Source: JAMXLG01 sp963818925
GTDB lineage: Bacteria; Vulcanimicrobiota; Vulcanimicrobiia; Vulcanimicrobiales; Vulcanimicrobiaceae
DNA: 64,000 nucleotides
NCBI GenBank assembly: GCA_963818925.1
Contig: CAWFTN010000001.1
Coordinates: forward strand, 2,604,001-2,668,000
Direction of reading: 5' to 3'
Part shown: piece by piece, positions 1-7,899 of the stretch
Numbering within the stretch: position 1 is the first letter of the stretch
How the letters are laid out: each line of letters starts with the position of its first letter
The notes under the pieces: model-generated
Database searches by the model: none
Seen by the model: only the letters and a program-made list of their open reading frames with translations
What the model was told of the DNA's origin: nothing
Made by a program: the position numbers and the translations under genes

Positions 1-686
1 CCGCCGATCGCTTCCGAGTTGATCGCGGCAAGTCCGTAAATAGCGGCGCGCGGTTTGGGAACAGGCGCTTTTGCGACGAGCGGAACTTGCACGGTGCCGG
101 CGCGCGCGGAGTCGTCGGGCTGCGTTTGCGCGGTTTCGTACGACCATACGTTGAGGTCGCCGCTCGCGCGTTCGTACCGCACGAATTGCAAACGCCACGG
201 CCCCGCTTTTGCGCCGTGGATCACGCGCATCGGAATCGCCATCGTTACGGTGTAGCTGTCGCCGTGAATACTGCCTTGCGATTGCCAGTACGGAGCGAAT
301 GCCGCGTTCTCCGTGGAGGCTTCGTTGTGCGCGCCGGTTGGATTCGATTCGAATTGGTACTCGAAACCGCCGGGGCCGTTCGGCCACAAGTCGATCCACA
401 CGGCATCGTCGCTGCTCCATGAAATGCCGCCGTTCGCATTGCTTCCGCCGGTAACCAGGTCGTCGCCGTGCTGCGTTGCGATGATCGGCGTCTGCTGCTT
501 CGCGTCGAAGCGCACGTAGATCATTTTGCCGTCGGTCGTGACATGCACGGTCGTTTGGTCTTGAGCCGGCCGGCCATGGGCGACATCCCATTTGAGCGGA
601 ATTCCGGGCGCCGGCCAACCGGGATCGGTCGCGGTCGGAGCAAGCGGGGGAGCCGTCTGCGTGACGGGCACAAGCATCGAGAGCAC
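1..686 (-). CDS. Carbohydrate-binding (CBM9/DUF1083-like) protein, C-terminus cut by window edge
   Basis: This minus-strand frame is open from a GTG at 686 to the window edge, about 228 codons. An AGGAGA ribosome binding site lies 4 to 5 bases before the GTG; an ATG at 677 is an alternative start. The protein reads as a soluble beta-sheet domain: the stretches PGWPAPGIPLKWDVAHG, VYVRFDAKQQTP-like, SSDDAVWIDLWPNGPGG and YTVTMAIPM are typical of the CBM9-like sugar-binding domain found in secreted proteins with a C-terminal beta-barrel. No clear signal peptide is visible from this start. It is the last gene of the minus-strand row that includes the hydrolase at 768-1814, but it has its own AT-rich upstream region. 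The family call comes from motif resemblance only, and the missing C-terminus could hold another domain. Confidence 0.6.
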   Translation of the reverse strand, partial: MLSMLVPVTQTAPPLAPTATDPGWPAPGIPLKWDVAHGRPAQDQTTVHVTTDGKMIYVRFDAKQQTPIIATQHGDDLVTGGSNANGGISWSSDDAVWIDLWPNGPGGFEYQFESNPTGAHNEASTENAAFAPYWQSQGSIHGDSYTVTMAIPMRVIHGAKAGPWRLQFVRYERASGDLNVWSYETAQTQPDDSARAGTVQVPLVAKAPVPKPRAAIYGLAAINSEAIG

Positions 687-700
687 AGGGTCTCCTGTCC

Positions 701-773
701 GAACTAATTGTTTAAGATTAATTATTTAAGAGAGTAGTCGAAACCGACCGCAGTGTCAACTAATCAATTAGTT
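701..773 (-). promoter_or_regulatory. AT-rich intergenic region with AACTAAT repeats
   Basis: The gap between the partial gene at 1-686 and the hydrolase stop at 768 is far more AT-rich than its surroundings. It contains AACTAATTG at 702-710 and the inverted repeat AACTAAT-CA-ATTAGTT at 758-773, whose arms match perfectly over 7 bp. TTTAAG is repeated directly at 711 and 725. This is probably the promoter of the minus-strand gene with an operator for a MarR- or TetR-like regulator. The regulator is not identified. Confidence 0.4.
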
Positions 774-1814
774 AGGAGGGGTGGATACGCCGGTCGTGCG
801 CGTCAGCCAGGCGCCCAACATCATGAAATATGCAGGCGACTCCGGCACCTCGGTTTTCACCGCCTCCGGCCCCGCGTCAGCCATGCGTTCGGGAACCGGC
901 GGTACCATCATCAGGTGATTCGCGTCCGGAATGACGGCATACGTAATATTGGCGTGCGTCGCGGCGACGTTCTTCAGCGACGTCACCGTTTGCTCGACGG
1001 GAATCCACGGGTCGGACGAGCCGAGCATAAAGAGCATCGGAATGTGCACGCGCTCGACGATCTTCATGGGATCGTCGTCCATTTGCGTGCGCCACGTCGA
1101 TTGCGACGGTCCTTTGAGTTGCGCGACCGTCGGCATGTACATGTACTGGTACCACGGCCGCTTCTCGATCTTTGCAATCGCGGCGACTGCATCGGCGCGG
1201 GAATTCGTGCCGCGCAAGTAGCCGGTCCATGCTTTTCGAGCGGCCATCATATCGTTCACGTCGGCCGGCGAATAGCCGAGGACGTGCAGACGGTTTGTAT
1301 CCGCGAATTCCATTTGCGACTCGGGCGTCGTTAGCGGAGCGGAAACCGCGACCGCAAAGGCCGCGTTCGAATCGCGAGTAGCTGCGAACGATGCAAGCCA
1401 TCCGCCTTGACTCACGCCCCAATAACCGACGCGCTTCGCGTCGATCTGCGGCATCGTACGTAACACGCGCGCGGCGGCGATACCATCATCCGCGAGCGTT
1501 TCATACGCAACGTCGTTTGATCCGGTTGATGCACCGCTTCCGCGCCGATCGTACAACAACACCGCAATGCCGAGTTGCGTCAGGCCATCGCTAAGATGAC
1601 GATACAGCGGCGTGCCGGCCAGCGGTTCCGAGGCACCGTGGAACACAATCACCGCCGGCACCGGATGCGTCGACGCGGGCAGAAACAGCGTGCCGTGTAA
1701 CGTCGCACCCGCATTCGTAAACACAACCGGCTTCGTGGTAACGCCGGTGGACGGCGCCGCGTACCATGGAAGCGCAGCGGAGAGAACGAGGACTAAACTT
1801 GCGGCAAATGTCAT
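768..1814 (-). CDS. Secreted alpha/beta hydrolase (dienelactone hydrolase/S9-like)
   Basis: A 348-aa hydrolase with an N-terminal signal peptide (hydrophobic stretch SLVLVLSAALPWYAA). The catalytic serine sits in the nucleophile elbow GVSQGG, the acid is likely the Asp of GSSDPWIPV and the histidine is in DANHLMM, so the triad is complete. A GGAGG lies 9 bases before the ATG at 1814, which I prefer to the ATG at 1835. The gene follows glmU on the same strand after a 44-base gap. Fold and secretion are clear; the substrate is not, and an esterase or acyl-peptidase role is only inferred. Confidence 0.8.
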   Translation of the reverse strand: MTFAASLVLVLSAALPWYAAPSTGVTTKPVVFTNAGATLHGTLFLPASTHPVPAVIVFHGASEPLAGTPLYRHLSDGLTQLGIAVLLYDRRGSGASTGSNDVAYETLADDGIAAARVLRTMPQIDAKRVGYWGVSQGGWLASFAATRDSNAAFAVAVSAPLTTPESQMEFADTNRLHVLGYSPADVNDMMAARKAWTGYLRGTNSRADAVAAIAKIEKRPWYQYMYMPTVAQLKGPSQSTWRTQMDDDPMKIVERVHIPMLFMLGSSDPWIPVEQTVTSLKNVAATHANITYAVIPDANHLMMVPPVPERMADAGPEAVKTEVPESPAYFMMLGAWLTRTTGVSTPPN

Positions 1815-1858
1815 GCGACGGAACCTCCGGCGCACGAGGTTCGCGCGGTTTGCGCGGG

Positions 1859-3205
1859 TTACTTCTTCGGCAGGTGCTTCGCCGGGTTGCCCGCGACGCG
1901 TTCTCCCGGCGCCACGTCTTTTGTCACTACCGAGCCAGCGCCGGTGAGGGCGCCGTCACCGATGGTGCGCGGCGCGACGAGCGAGCTGTTCGAACCGATG
2001 AAGACGTTTTTTCCGATTATCGTGCGATTTTTATTCTTGCCGTCGTAGTTGCACGTGATCGTGCCGGCGCCGATGTTCGAGTCTTCGCCGATCGTTGCAT
2101 CACCTAAGTACGAAAGATGTGACGACTTCACGCCCTTGGCGTAGTGCGAGTTTTTCACTTCGACGAAGTTGCCGACGCGATTATCGCCGTCGAGCTTCGC
2201 GCGACCGCGGATGTGCGCGAACGGGCCGACGAACGAGTCGTCGCCGATCTCGCTCTGCACGATGACGCTCTCGCGAATCTCCACGTCGTTGCCGATCTTC
2301 GCGTCCGAGATGCGCGTGTGCGGTCCGACGACGCAGCGTTCGCCGATTTCGGTCAGGAGCGAGATGCTCGTACCCGGATAAATCACCGTATCGCGTCCGA
2401 TCATCAGTTCCGGTTCAAGATAGGTGGTGTCGGGATCGATAATGGTGACACCGTCGCGCATGTGCTGGGCGCAGATGCGCGAGTTCATCTCTTTGCGAGC
2501 GCGCGCGAGCTCGGCGCGATCGTTGATCCCGAGCACGTGCAGGTGGTCGCCGCACAATACGGGTCGCACCCGCTTGCCCTGGCGGACAAAATGCTCGACG
2601 GTATCGGTGAGATAATACTCGCTTTGCGCGTTGTCGTTCTTCAACTGCGCGACCGCTTCGCGAAGTTCGTCTTCGGCGAACGCGTAGATACCGGCGTTCA
2701 TCTCGTCGATCTCGAGTTGCTGTGGCGACGCATCGCGCACTTCAACGATCCGCTCGACGTCGTGGCCTTTGCGCACGATACGACCAAAATTCGACGGAAG
2801 CGGCATCTTCACCGTAACGAGCGCCATCGCCGCCCCGGCTGCGCCGTTGGATTCGAGCGATCCCATCATGCCGCGAAAAATTTCTTCGGTCACTAGCGGC
2901 ATGTCGCCATATGCTACGATGATGCGGCCGCCGCTCTGAACGTCGAGCGTGCCGAGCGCAACCTTCACCGCATGTCCTGTGCCGAGTTGTTCCTTTTGCA
3001 CGACGCTGCGTACGCCGAACTCCGCCATGCGCGCTTCCAGTTCGTCGTTCGTTACGACGAGAATGTCGGCGATGCCGGAACGGCGCAGCGCGGCAATCGT
3101 ATACCACAGCATCGGGCGGCCGCAGAGTTCATGCAAAACCTTCGGCGTTGCACTTTTCATCCGGGTGCCTTTGCCGGCCGCGAGTACGATCGCGCGCAGC
3201 ATCAT
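1859..3205 (-). CDS. glmU: Bifunctional UDP-N-acetylglucosamine pyrophosphorylase / glucosamine-1-phosphate acetyltransferase
   Basis: GlmU makes UDP-GlcNAc, the precursor of peptidoglycan and other envelope sugars, by acetylating glucosamine-1-phosphate and then uridylylating it. The N-terminal pyrophosphorylase domain starts with LAAGKGTRMKS, and the C-terminal half is a left-handed beta-helix of hexapeptide repeats with the acetyltransferase signatures NFVEVKNS and GAGTITCNYDG. At 448 aa it has the usual length. Two adjacent ATG codons (3205 and 3202) overlap the gltX stop, so translation is probably coupled; longer readings into gltX are not needed. It lies in the gene row mcmA1-mcmA2-gltX-glmU. 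Confidence 0.95.
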   Translation of the reverse strand: MMLRAIVLAAGKGTRMKSATPKVLHELCGRPMLWYTIAALRRSGIADILVVTNDELEARMAEFGVRSVVQKEQLGTGHAVKVALGTLDVQSGGRIIVAYGDMPLVTEEIFRGMMGSLESNGAAGAAMALVTVKMPLPSNFGRIVRKGHDVERIVEVRDASPQQLEIDEMNAGIYAFAEDELREAVAQLKNDNAQSEYYLTDTVEHFVRQGKRVRPVLCGDHLHVLGINDRAELARARKEMNSRICAQHMRDGVTIIDPDTTYLEPELMIGRDTVIYPGTSISLLTEIGERCVVGPHTRISDAKIGNDVEIRESVIVQSEIGDDSFVGPFAHIRGRAKLDGDNRVGNFVEVKNSHYAKGVKSSHLSYLGDATIGEDSNIGAGTITCNYDGKNKNRTIIGKNVFIGSNSSLVAPRTIGDGALTGAGSVVTKDVAPGERVAGNPAKHLPKK

Positions 3206-4701
3206 GAAGCTTTGTCCTCCGTGTCCGTATCCAGCAGCTTCTGCCACTCGTCTTGTTCTTTTTTACTCGGCGCACCGAGCGCATCGAGCGCCGTGCGTAG
3301 ACGTTCCCGCACCATGTCGCGTCCAAGCAGGTCCATTGCATCAAAGAGCGGCACGGACGTAGGACTTCCGGTGATCGCCACATAGAACGGCCGCGCGACG
3401 TCGCGAAATTTCTTGCCGAGGACTTCGCTCACGCGCTTGAGGACTGTTTCGATCCCTTGCACGTTCCATTCGCGCAACGCATCGAGCTTCCACATCGCAA
3501 GCGCCAAGGCTTGACGCACTTCCAGTTCGCTCATCTTTCCGCTGCGGAGTTGATCCGCCGCAACCGGCAGACGTCCCGCAAAGAAAAAGCTGAGCAGCAA
3601 TCCGAGGTCGCTCAAGCGTTCGATGCGGGTTTGCGAAAGGGACGCGATGCGCTTCAAACGATCGGGCGAGAATCCCCACGCGGCAACGCGGTGCATGAAC
3701 TCATCGACATCGAGCTTCTCGCGAATGTAGCGGCCGTTGAGCCAGTCGAGTTTTGCTGCGTCGAAGACCGGCCCGCCGAGCGGAATATGTTCGAGCGAGA
3801 AGCGCTGCACCATGTCGGGCAGCAGCATCATCTCGTCTTGGCCTTCCGGCAGCGAATTCGAGAGCAAACCCAAGAAATTTAGCAGCGCTTCGGGCAGATA
3901 GCCCATCGCCTGATAGAAGAGAATGCCGGTCGGATTCTTTCGCTTCGACAGCTTCGATTTATCGGGATTGCGCAGCAGCGGCAGGTGGATGAGCTTCGGC
4001 ATTTCCCAGCCGAAGTATTGATAGAGCAACACGTGCTTCGGCGCGCTCGAAATCCACTCTTCGCCGCGCATTACGTGCGTAATTTCCATCAAGTGATCGT
4101 CGACGACGTTGGCAAGGTGATACGTCGGCAAACCGTCCGACTTCATCAGCACTTGCATGTCCACGGTCTTCCACTCGAACTCGATTTCCCCGCGACGGCC
4201 ATCCTCGACGATGCACACGCCGTGATCCGGCACCTTCATGCGCACGACGTACGGTTCGCCGGCGGCTTCGCGATGCAAAATCTCTTCGGGCGAGTACGTC
4301 AGACACAGCCCGTCGTAGCGCGGCGGTAACCCCGCAGCACGCTGCGCGACGCGCATTTCTTCCAGGCGTTCCGGCGTGCAGAAGCATTTGAACGCATCGC
4401 CTTGATCGAGCAACTGGTGGACGTGCTTTTTATAGATCGCCGAGCGTTCGCTCTGACGGTAAGGACCGTGCGGGCCGCCGACGTCGGGGCCTTCATCCCA
4501 CGAGAGTCCGAGCCAACGCAGCGAATCGAGAATCGCGCTTTCGCTCTCGCGCGTGCTGCGCGCTTGATCGGTGTCCTCGATGCGCAGCAGAAAATCGCCG
4601 CCGTGATGCTTGGCAAAGCAATAGTTGATCAGCGCGACATATGCCGTGCCAACATGAGGGTCGCCCGTCGGAGACGGAGCGACCCGCGTACGCACTTTCA
4701 T
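3202..4701 (-). CDS. gltX: Glutamyl-tRNA synthetase
   Basis: A 499-aa class I aminoacyl-tRNA synthetase that charges tRNA-Glu, and possibly tRNA-Gln if the organism uses the amidotransferase route. The HIGH-type motif is APSPTGDPHVGTA at the N-terminus, RIEDTDQARS follows, and the KMSKS-type loop is KLSKRKN near residue 255. The C-terminal half is the helical anticodon-binding domain. It starts 10 bases after the mcmA2 stop, with an AGGAAC-type ribosome binding site, and its own stop overlaps the glmU start. Confidence 0.95.
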   Translation of the reverse strand: MKVRTRVAPSPTGDPHVGTAYVALINYCFAKHHGGDFLLRIEDTDQARSTRESESAILDSLRWLGLSWDEGPDVGGPHGPYRQSERSAIYKKHVHQLLDQGDAFKCFCTPERLEEMRVAQRAAGLPPRYDGLCLTYSPEEILHREAAGEPYVVRMKVPDHGVCIVEDGRRGEIEFEWKTVDMQVLMKSDGLPTYHLANVVDDHLMEITHVMRGEEWISSAPKHVLLYQYFGWEMPKLIHLPLLRNPDKSKLSKRKNPTGILFYQAMGYLPEALLNFLGLLSNSLPEGQDEMMLLPDMVQRFSLEHIPLGGPVFDAAKLDWLNGRYIREKLDVDEFMHRVAAWGFSPDRLKRIASLSQTRIERLSDLGLLLSFFFAGRLPVAADQLRSGKMSELEVRQALALAMWKLDALREWNVQGIETVLKRVSEVLGKKFRDVARPFYVAITGSPTSVPLFDAMDLLGRDMVRERLRTALDALGAPSKKEQDEWQKLLDTDTEDKAS

Positions 4702-4711
4702 GTTCCGGTTC

Positions 4712-5128
4712 CTAACCGACTAACTCGCGTCGCTTGCCGCACTCCGCTTCGACGAAGTCGATGATATCTTGGAGCGGTGCGCCCGGCGTAAAGACCGCCT
4801 GGACGCCGAGCTTACGCAACTCGTCGGCATCTTCCGGCGGGATCGTTCCGCCGCCGAAAAACACGACGTCTTCGGCGCCCTGCGCCTTGAGCTGTTCGAG
4901 CACGAGCGGAAAAAGCGTCATGTGCGCGCCCGAGAGAATCGAGAGACCGATCCCATCGGCATCTTCTTGTATCGCGGTTTGGACGATTTGCTCCGGCGTC
5001 TGGAAGAGACCGGTATAAATCACTTCCATGCCTGCATCGCGCAGCGCGCGCGCGATGACTTTGGCACCGCGGTCGTGCCCGTCGAGGCCCGCCTTAGCGA
5101 TGACGATGCGTAGTGGTCGGTTGGCCAT
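4712..5128 (-). CDS. mcmA2: Methylmalonyl-CoA mutase, cobalamin-binding small subunit
   Basis: A 138-aa stand-alone B12-binding domain that carries adenosylcobalamin for the mutase at 5243-6895. The cobalt ligand His18 is in DGHDRG, followed by SILSGAHMTLFP and FFGGGTIPPED, which are typical of this subunit. The AAAGGAA ribosome binding site lies inside the small ORF at 5094-5243, whose last 35 bases overlap this gene. With mcmA1 it interconverts succinyl-CoA and methylmalonyl-CoA, as in propionate, odd-chain fatty acid and branched amino acid breakdown. The two-subunit arrangement is common in archaea and some bacteria. Confidence 0.93.
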   Translation of the reverse strand: MANRPLRIVIAKAGLDGHDRGAKVIARALRDAGMEVIYTGLFQTPEQIVQTAIQEDADGIGLSILSGAHMTLFPLVLEQLKAQGAEDVVFFGGGTIPPEDADELRKLGVQAVFTPGAPLQDIIDFVEAECGKRRELVG

Positions 5129-5243
5129 AGATTCCTTTACGTTGAAGTTCCTCGCTCAAGCGCAGCGCTTCTTCGAATTTGCGCTTGACCTCGGCAAGCG
5201 TGCGTCGCACGCGATGCCGTTCGAATTCGCTCTTGATTTTCAT
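5094..5243 (-). CDS. Small helical ORF (49 aa) between the two mutase subunit genes
   Basis: This frame begins with an ATG at 5243 that overlaps the mcmA1 stop as TAATG and ends at a TAA at 5094, 35 bases inside mcmA2. It encodes 49 residues, mostly a charged heptad-like helix (EFERHRVRRTLAEVKRKFEE, then a leucine-rich stretch ending EELQRKGIYG). The first 38 codons lie outside other genes and use G/C-ending codons like the neighbours. There is no strong ribosome binding site, so it would be translated by reinitiation after mcmA1. I do not recognise a family. It could be a true mutase accessory peptide or a coupling leader that brings ribosomes to mcmA2. Confidence 0.6.
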   Translation of the reverse strand: MKIKSEFERHRVRRTLAEVKRKFEEALRLSEELQRKGIYGQPTTTHRHR

Positions 5244-6895
5244 TAGAATACCGAGCGCTCCGTGTATCTCCCGTACACTGCAACCATCGCCTCAACGATT
5301 TCGCCTTCGGTGGCGTAGGCGTTCACGCAGTCGATCAGATGCGGCATCAGGTTGTCGTGTTCGTCGCGGCAGGCTTGTTGCAGACGATCGAGCGTTTGTT
5401 GCACCTTGCCGCTGTCGCGCGTCGAACGCAGCTCTTGCAGCGAACGGGCTTGACCTTGCGCAACTTCTTCCGTGATCCTGAGCAGATCCATATCGAGCTG
5501 CTGTTCCTCGCGTTGGAAGTAGTTGACGCCGACGATCACCCGATCTTTCGTTTCGATCGAGCGTTGATAGCGGTAACTCGCCTCGGCGATTTCTTTCTGG
5601 AAGAATCCGGCCTCGATCGCTTCGATCACGCCGCCGAACTCTTCGATCTGATCGAAATACGCGTTAGCCTGACGCTCCATCTCGTCGGTGAGCGCTTCGA
5701 CGAAGTACGATCCGCCGAGCGGGTCGACGACGTTCGTGACGTTCGTTTCATATGCGAGCACTTGTTGCGTGCGCAGCGCAATTTCGACCGATTTTTCCGT
5801 CGGAAGCGCGAGCACTTCATCCATGGAGTTGGTGTGGAGCGATTGCGTGCCGCCGAGCACCGCCGCCATCGCCTCGTAGGCTACGCGTACGATGTTGTTC
5901 TCCGGTTGTTGCGCAGTTGCGCTGCAGCCGGCCGTTTGCGTGTGGAACCGCAGCTGCCACGACTTCGGATTCTTCGCACCGTAGCGTTCGCGCATACGTT
6001 TCGCATAGATCCGCCGCGCCGCGCGGAACTTCGCGATCTCTTCGAAGAAGTCGATGTGCGAATTGAAGAAAAACGAGAGCCGCGGCGCAAACGAGTCGAC
6101 GTCGAGCCCGCGCGCCATCGCCGCTTCCACGTATGCGAAACCGTCGGCGAGCGTGAATGCGAGTTCTTGCGCGGCCGTCGATCCCGCTTCGCGAATGTGA
6201 TAGCCCGAGATCGAGATCGTGTTCCACTTCGGCATCTGGGCCGTGCAGAATTCGATCATATCGACGATCACGCGCATGTGCGGACGCGGCGGGAAGATCC
6301 ACTCTTTTTGCGCGATGTATTCTTTCAGGATATCGGCCTGAATCGTGCCGCCGAGCGCTGTACGCGGGATGCCCTTCTTCTCGGCCGCGGCGATATATTG
6401 CGCGACCGCGATCGCTGCCGGTCCGTTGATCGTCATCGACGTCGTGATATCGCCCATGTCGATGCCGTCGAAGAGTTGCTCCATGTCGCGCAGCGAGTCG
6501 ATCGCGACGCCGCACTTGCCGACTTCGCCGCGTGCTTGCGCCGCGTCGGAGTCGTAACCCATGAGCGTCGGCATATCGAACGCAACGGAAAGTCCGTGTT
6601 GACCTTGCGAGAGCAGGAAGTGATATCGCTCGTTGGTTTGCTTGGCATTGCCGAAGCCCGCGAACTGGCGCATCGTCCAAAGCCGGTCGCGGTAGCCGTT
6701 CGTGTGAATGCCGCGCGTGTACGGATACTCACCCGGCGGCGCGTTGAGATGCGTAACGTCTTCGGGCTCGTAGACCGTTTTCTCCGGGACGTCGGAGATG
6801 GTGCGGTCGATCGCCCCGGAACCCGGTCCCGTCCGCAAATACCCCGGCGCCGTCTTCGCCCCGGATCCGTTGGGGCGGTCGATCATCTTAGCCAA
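5243..6895 (-). CDS. mcmA1: Methylmalonyl-CoA mutase, catalytic large subunit
   Basis: A 550-aa TIM-barrel catalytic subunit without its own B12 domain. Typical stretches are YPYTRGIHTNGYRDRLWTMRQ, GLSVAFDMPTLMGYDSD, DMGDITTSMTINGPAA, ISGYHIREAGSTAAQE and CSATAQQPENNIVRV. A TTG at 6895 lies 7 bases after AGGAAG and is my preferred start; the in-frame ATG at 6886 is 16 bases from it. A much longer open frame extends to 7312 but has no homology to the family. The subunit pairs with mcmA2. The associated GTPase meaB is at 9176-10156, outside this row. Confidence 0.95.
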   Translation of the reverse strand: MAKMIDRPNGSGAKTAPGYLRTGPGSGAIDRTISDVPEKTVYEPEDVTHLNAPPGEYPYTRGIHTNGYRDRLWTMRQFAGFGNAKQTNERYHFLLSQGQHGLSVAFDMPTLMGYDSDAAQARGEVGKCGVAIDSLRDMEQLFDGIDMGDITTSMTINGPAAIAVAQYIAAAEKKGIPRTALGGTIQADILKEYIAQKEWIFPPRPHMRVIVDMIEFCTAQMPKWNTISISGYHIREAGSTAAQELAFTLADGFAYVEAAMARGLDVDSFAPRLSFFFNSHIDFFEEIAKFRAARRIYAKRMRERYGAKNPKSWQLRFHTQTAGCSATAQQPENNIVRVAYEAMAAVLGGTQSLHTNSMDEVLALPTEKSVEIALRTQQVLAYETNVTNVVDPLGGSYFVEALTDEMERQANAYFDQIEEFGGVIEAIEAGFFQKEIAEASYRYQRSIETKDRVIVGVNYFQREEQQLDMDLLRITEEVAQGQARSLQELRSTRDSGKVQQTLDRLQQACRDEHDNLMPHLIDCVNAYATEGEIVEAMVAVYGRYTERSVF

Positions 6896-7023
6896 GCTGG
6901 AACTTCCTCTTAATAGGGATGTCGGAAGCCCTATTCTCCCAAACCCGCAGCCACCCCGCAAGTGAAGAGGTCGCCGGCCGAAGCGGTTTGCTTGCTTAAG
7001 GAGCGAAAGGCGGCAGCCGCCCT

Positions 7024-7875
7024 CTATGACGGCGGCTTGTTGAAGATATCCCCCAGATAGTCCGGATCGTGCTCCCGGACGCGCTTTGCGTATTGCGGCT
7101 CGTCGAACAGCCAGTCGGGTAGCGTGTCCGGAAACGCCATCTTCACGACGCGCAGCTGGCGATAGACGCCGTTGCGCATACCCGGTGCGTGATAGATCGC
7201 CACCCAACTCGATGCGATGCGATAATTTCCGACCGTCACGAAATCGACGGTGAGGTCGGCCTCGCCACCGACGATTTGTACGTCGGGACTCGTGACGTAA
7301 TCGGCGCGCCACACGTCGTACGTGTCCGTATCGATCCAGAGATCGCGTAACGCATTTTGTTCGGGATCGCGGCGGGGATGCAACGCGATGTGATAGACGC
7401 GGTGTCCGTCAATCGTGTCCGTCCCCGCCATCCTCACGTCGTAGAGATGCCCGCGAGATGAGACGACTGCAATCGTCTTGAGCGTGCTCTCCAAATCGAG
7501 CGAGGATTGCTGCGCCGGCGACGATGACGACGGTGCGGGCGCGGCGTTTGCCGAAGGCGTCGGCGTTGCAATCGCCTCATGAACCGAACGCGACAGCGGC
7601 CCGACGAACGCGCGGTAGATGCGCGCATCCGGCAGTCGCAATCCGACGGGTAGCGCCACGTCGTTCATCATTTCGTCTGTCCCGCGGAACGCGATGCGAT
7701 GGTATTCGCCGTTTTCGACCGTCATGTAGACGACGTACGGCGGCGTTCCGTATGAATGCAGCCGTCCGAGCGCGCGGAACACCACCTGGTTCACCGACGG
7801 CGACGACGCCGGTGCCGGCGTTTGAGCCGTCAATGCAACGGCGCACAGTAACGCAATCACGCGAGGGAGACGCAT
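7024..7875 (-). CDS. Secreted protein of unknown function
   Basis: A 283-aa protein beginning MRLPRVIALLCAVALTAQ, a signal peptide. The mature part resembles the periplasmic outer-membrane-lipoprotein-sorting or LolA-like proteins in layout: a beta-rich body with RVYHIALHP, LWIDTDTYDVWRADYV and VDFVTVGNYRIASSW, and a Pro/Ala/Ser linker around residues 105-120. The open frame continues upstream to 8346 but only as antisense of the next gene, so I start at the ATG at 7875. No good ribosome binding site is visible. Its start is 24 bases from the divergent FUSC-like gene. The function is not known. Confidence 0.65.
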   Translation of the reverse strand: MRLPRVIALLCAVALTAQTPAPASSPSVNQVVFRALGRLHSYGTPPYVVYMTVENGEYHRIAFRGTDEMMNDVALPVGLRLPDARIYRAFVGPLSRSVHEAIATPTPSANAAPAPSSSSPAQQSSLDLESTLKTIAVVSSRGHLYDVRMAGTDTIDGHRVYHIALHPRRDPEQNALRDLWIDTDTYDVWRADYVTSPDVQIVGGEADLTVDFVTVGNYRIASSWVAIYHAPGMRNGVYRQLRVVKMAFPDTLPDWLFDEPQYAKRVREHDPDYLGDIFNKPPS

Positions 7876-7899
7876 GACGGCAGCCAAAAGTGACCGCAC

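Noticed and set aside
5339..6913. 524-aa plus-strand ORF antisense to mcmA1
   Set aside because: Arg-rich, low-complexity translation typical of GC-rich antisense frames; mcmA1 is clearly the real gene.
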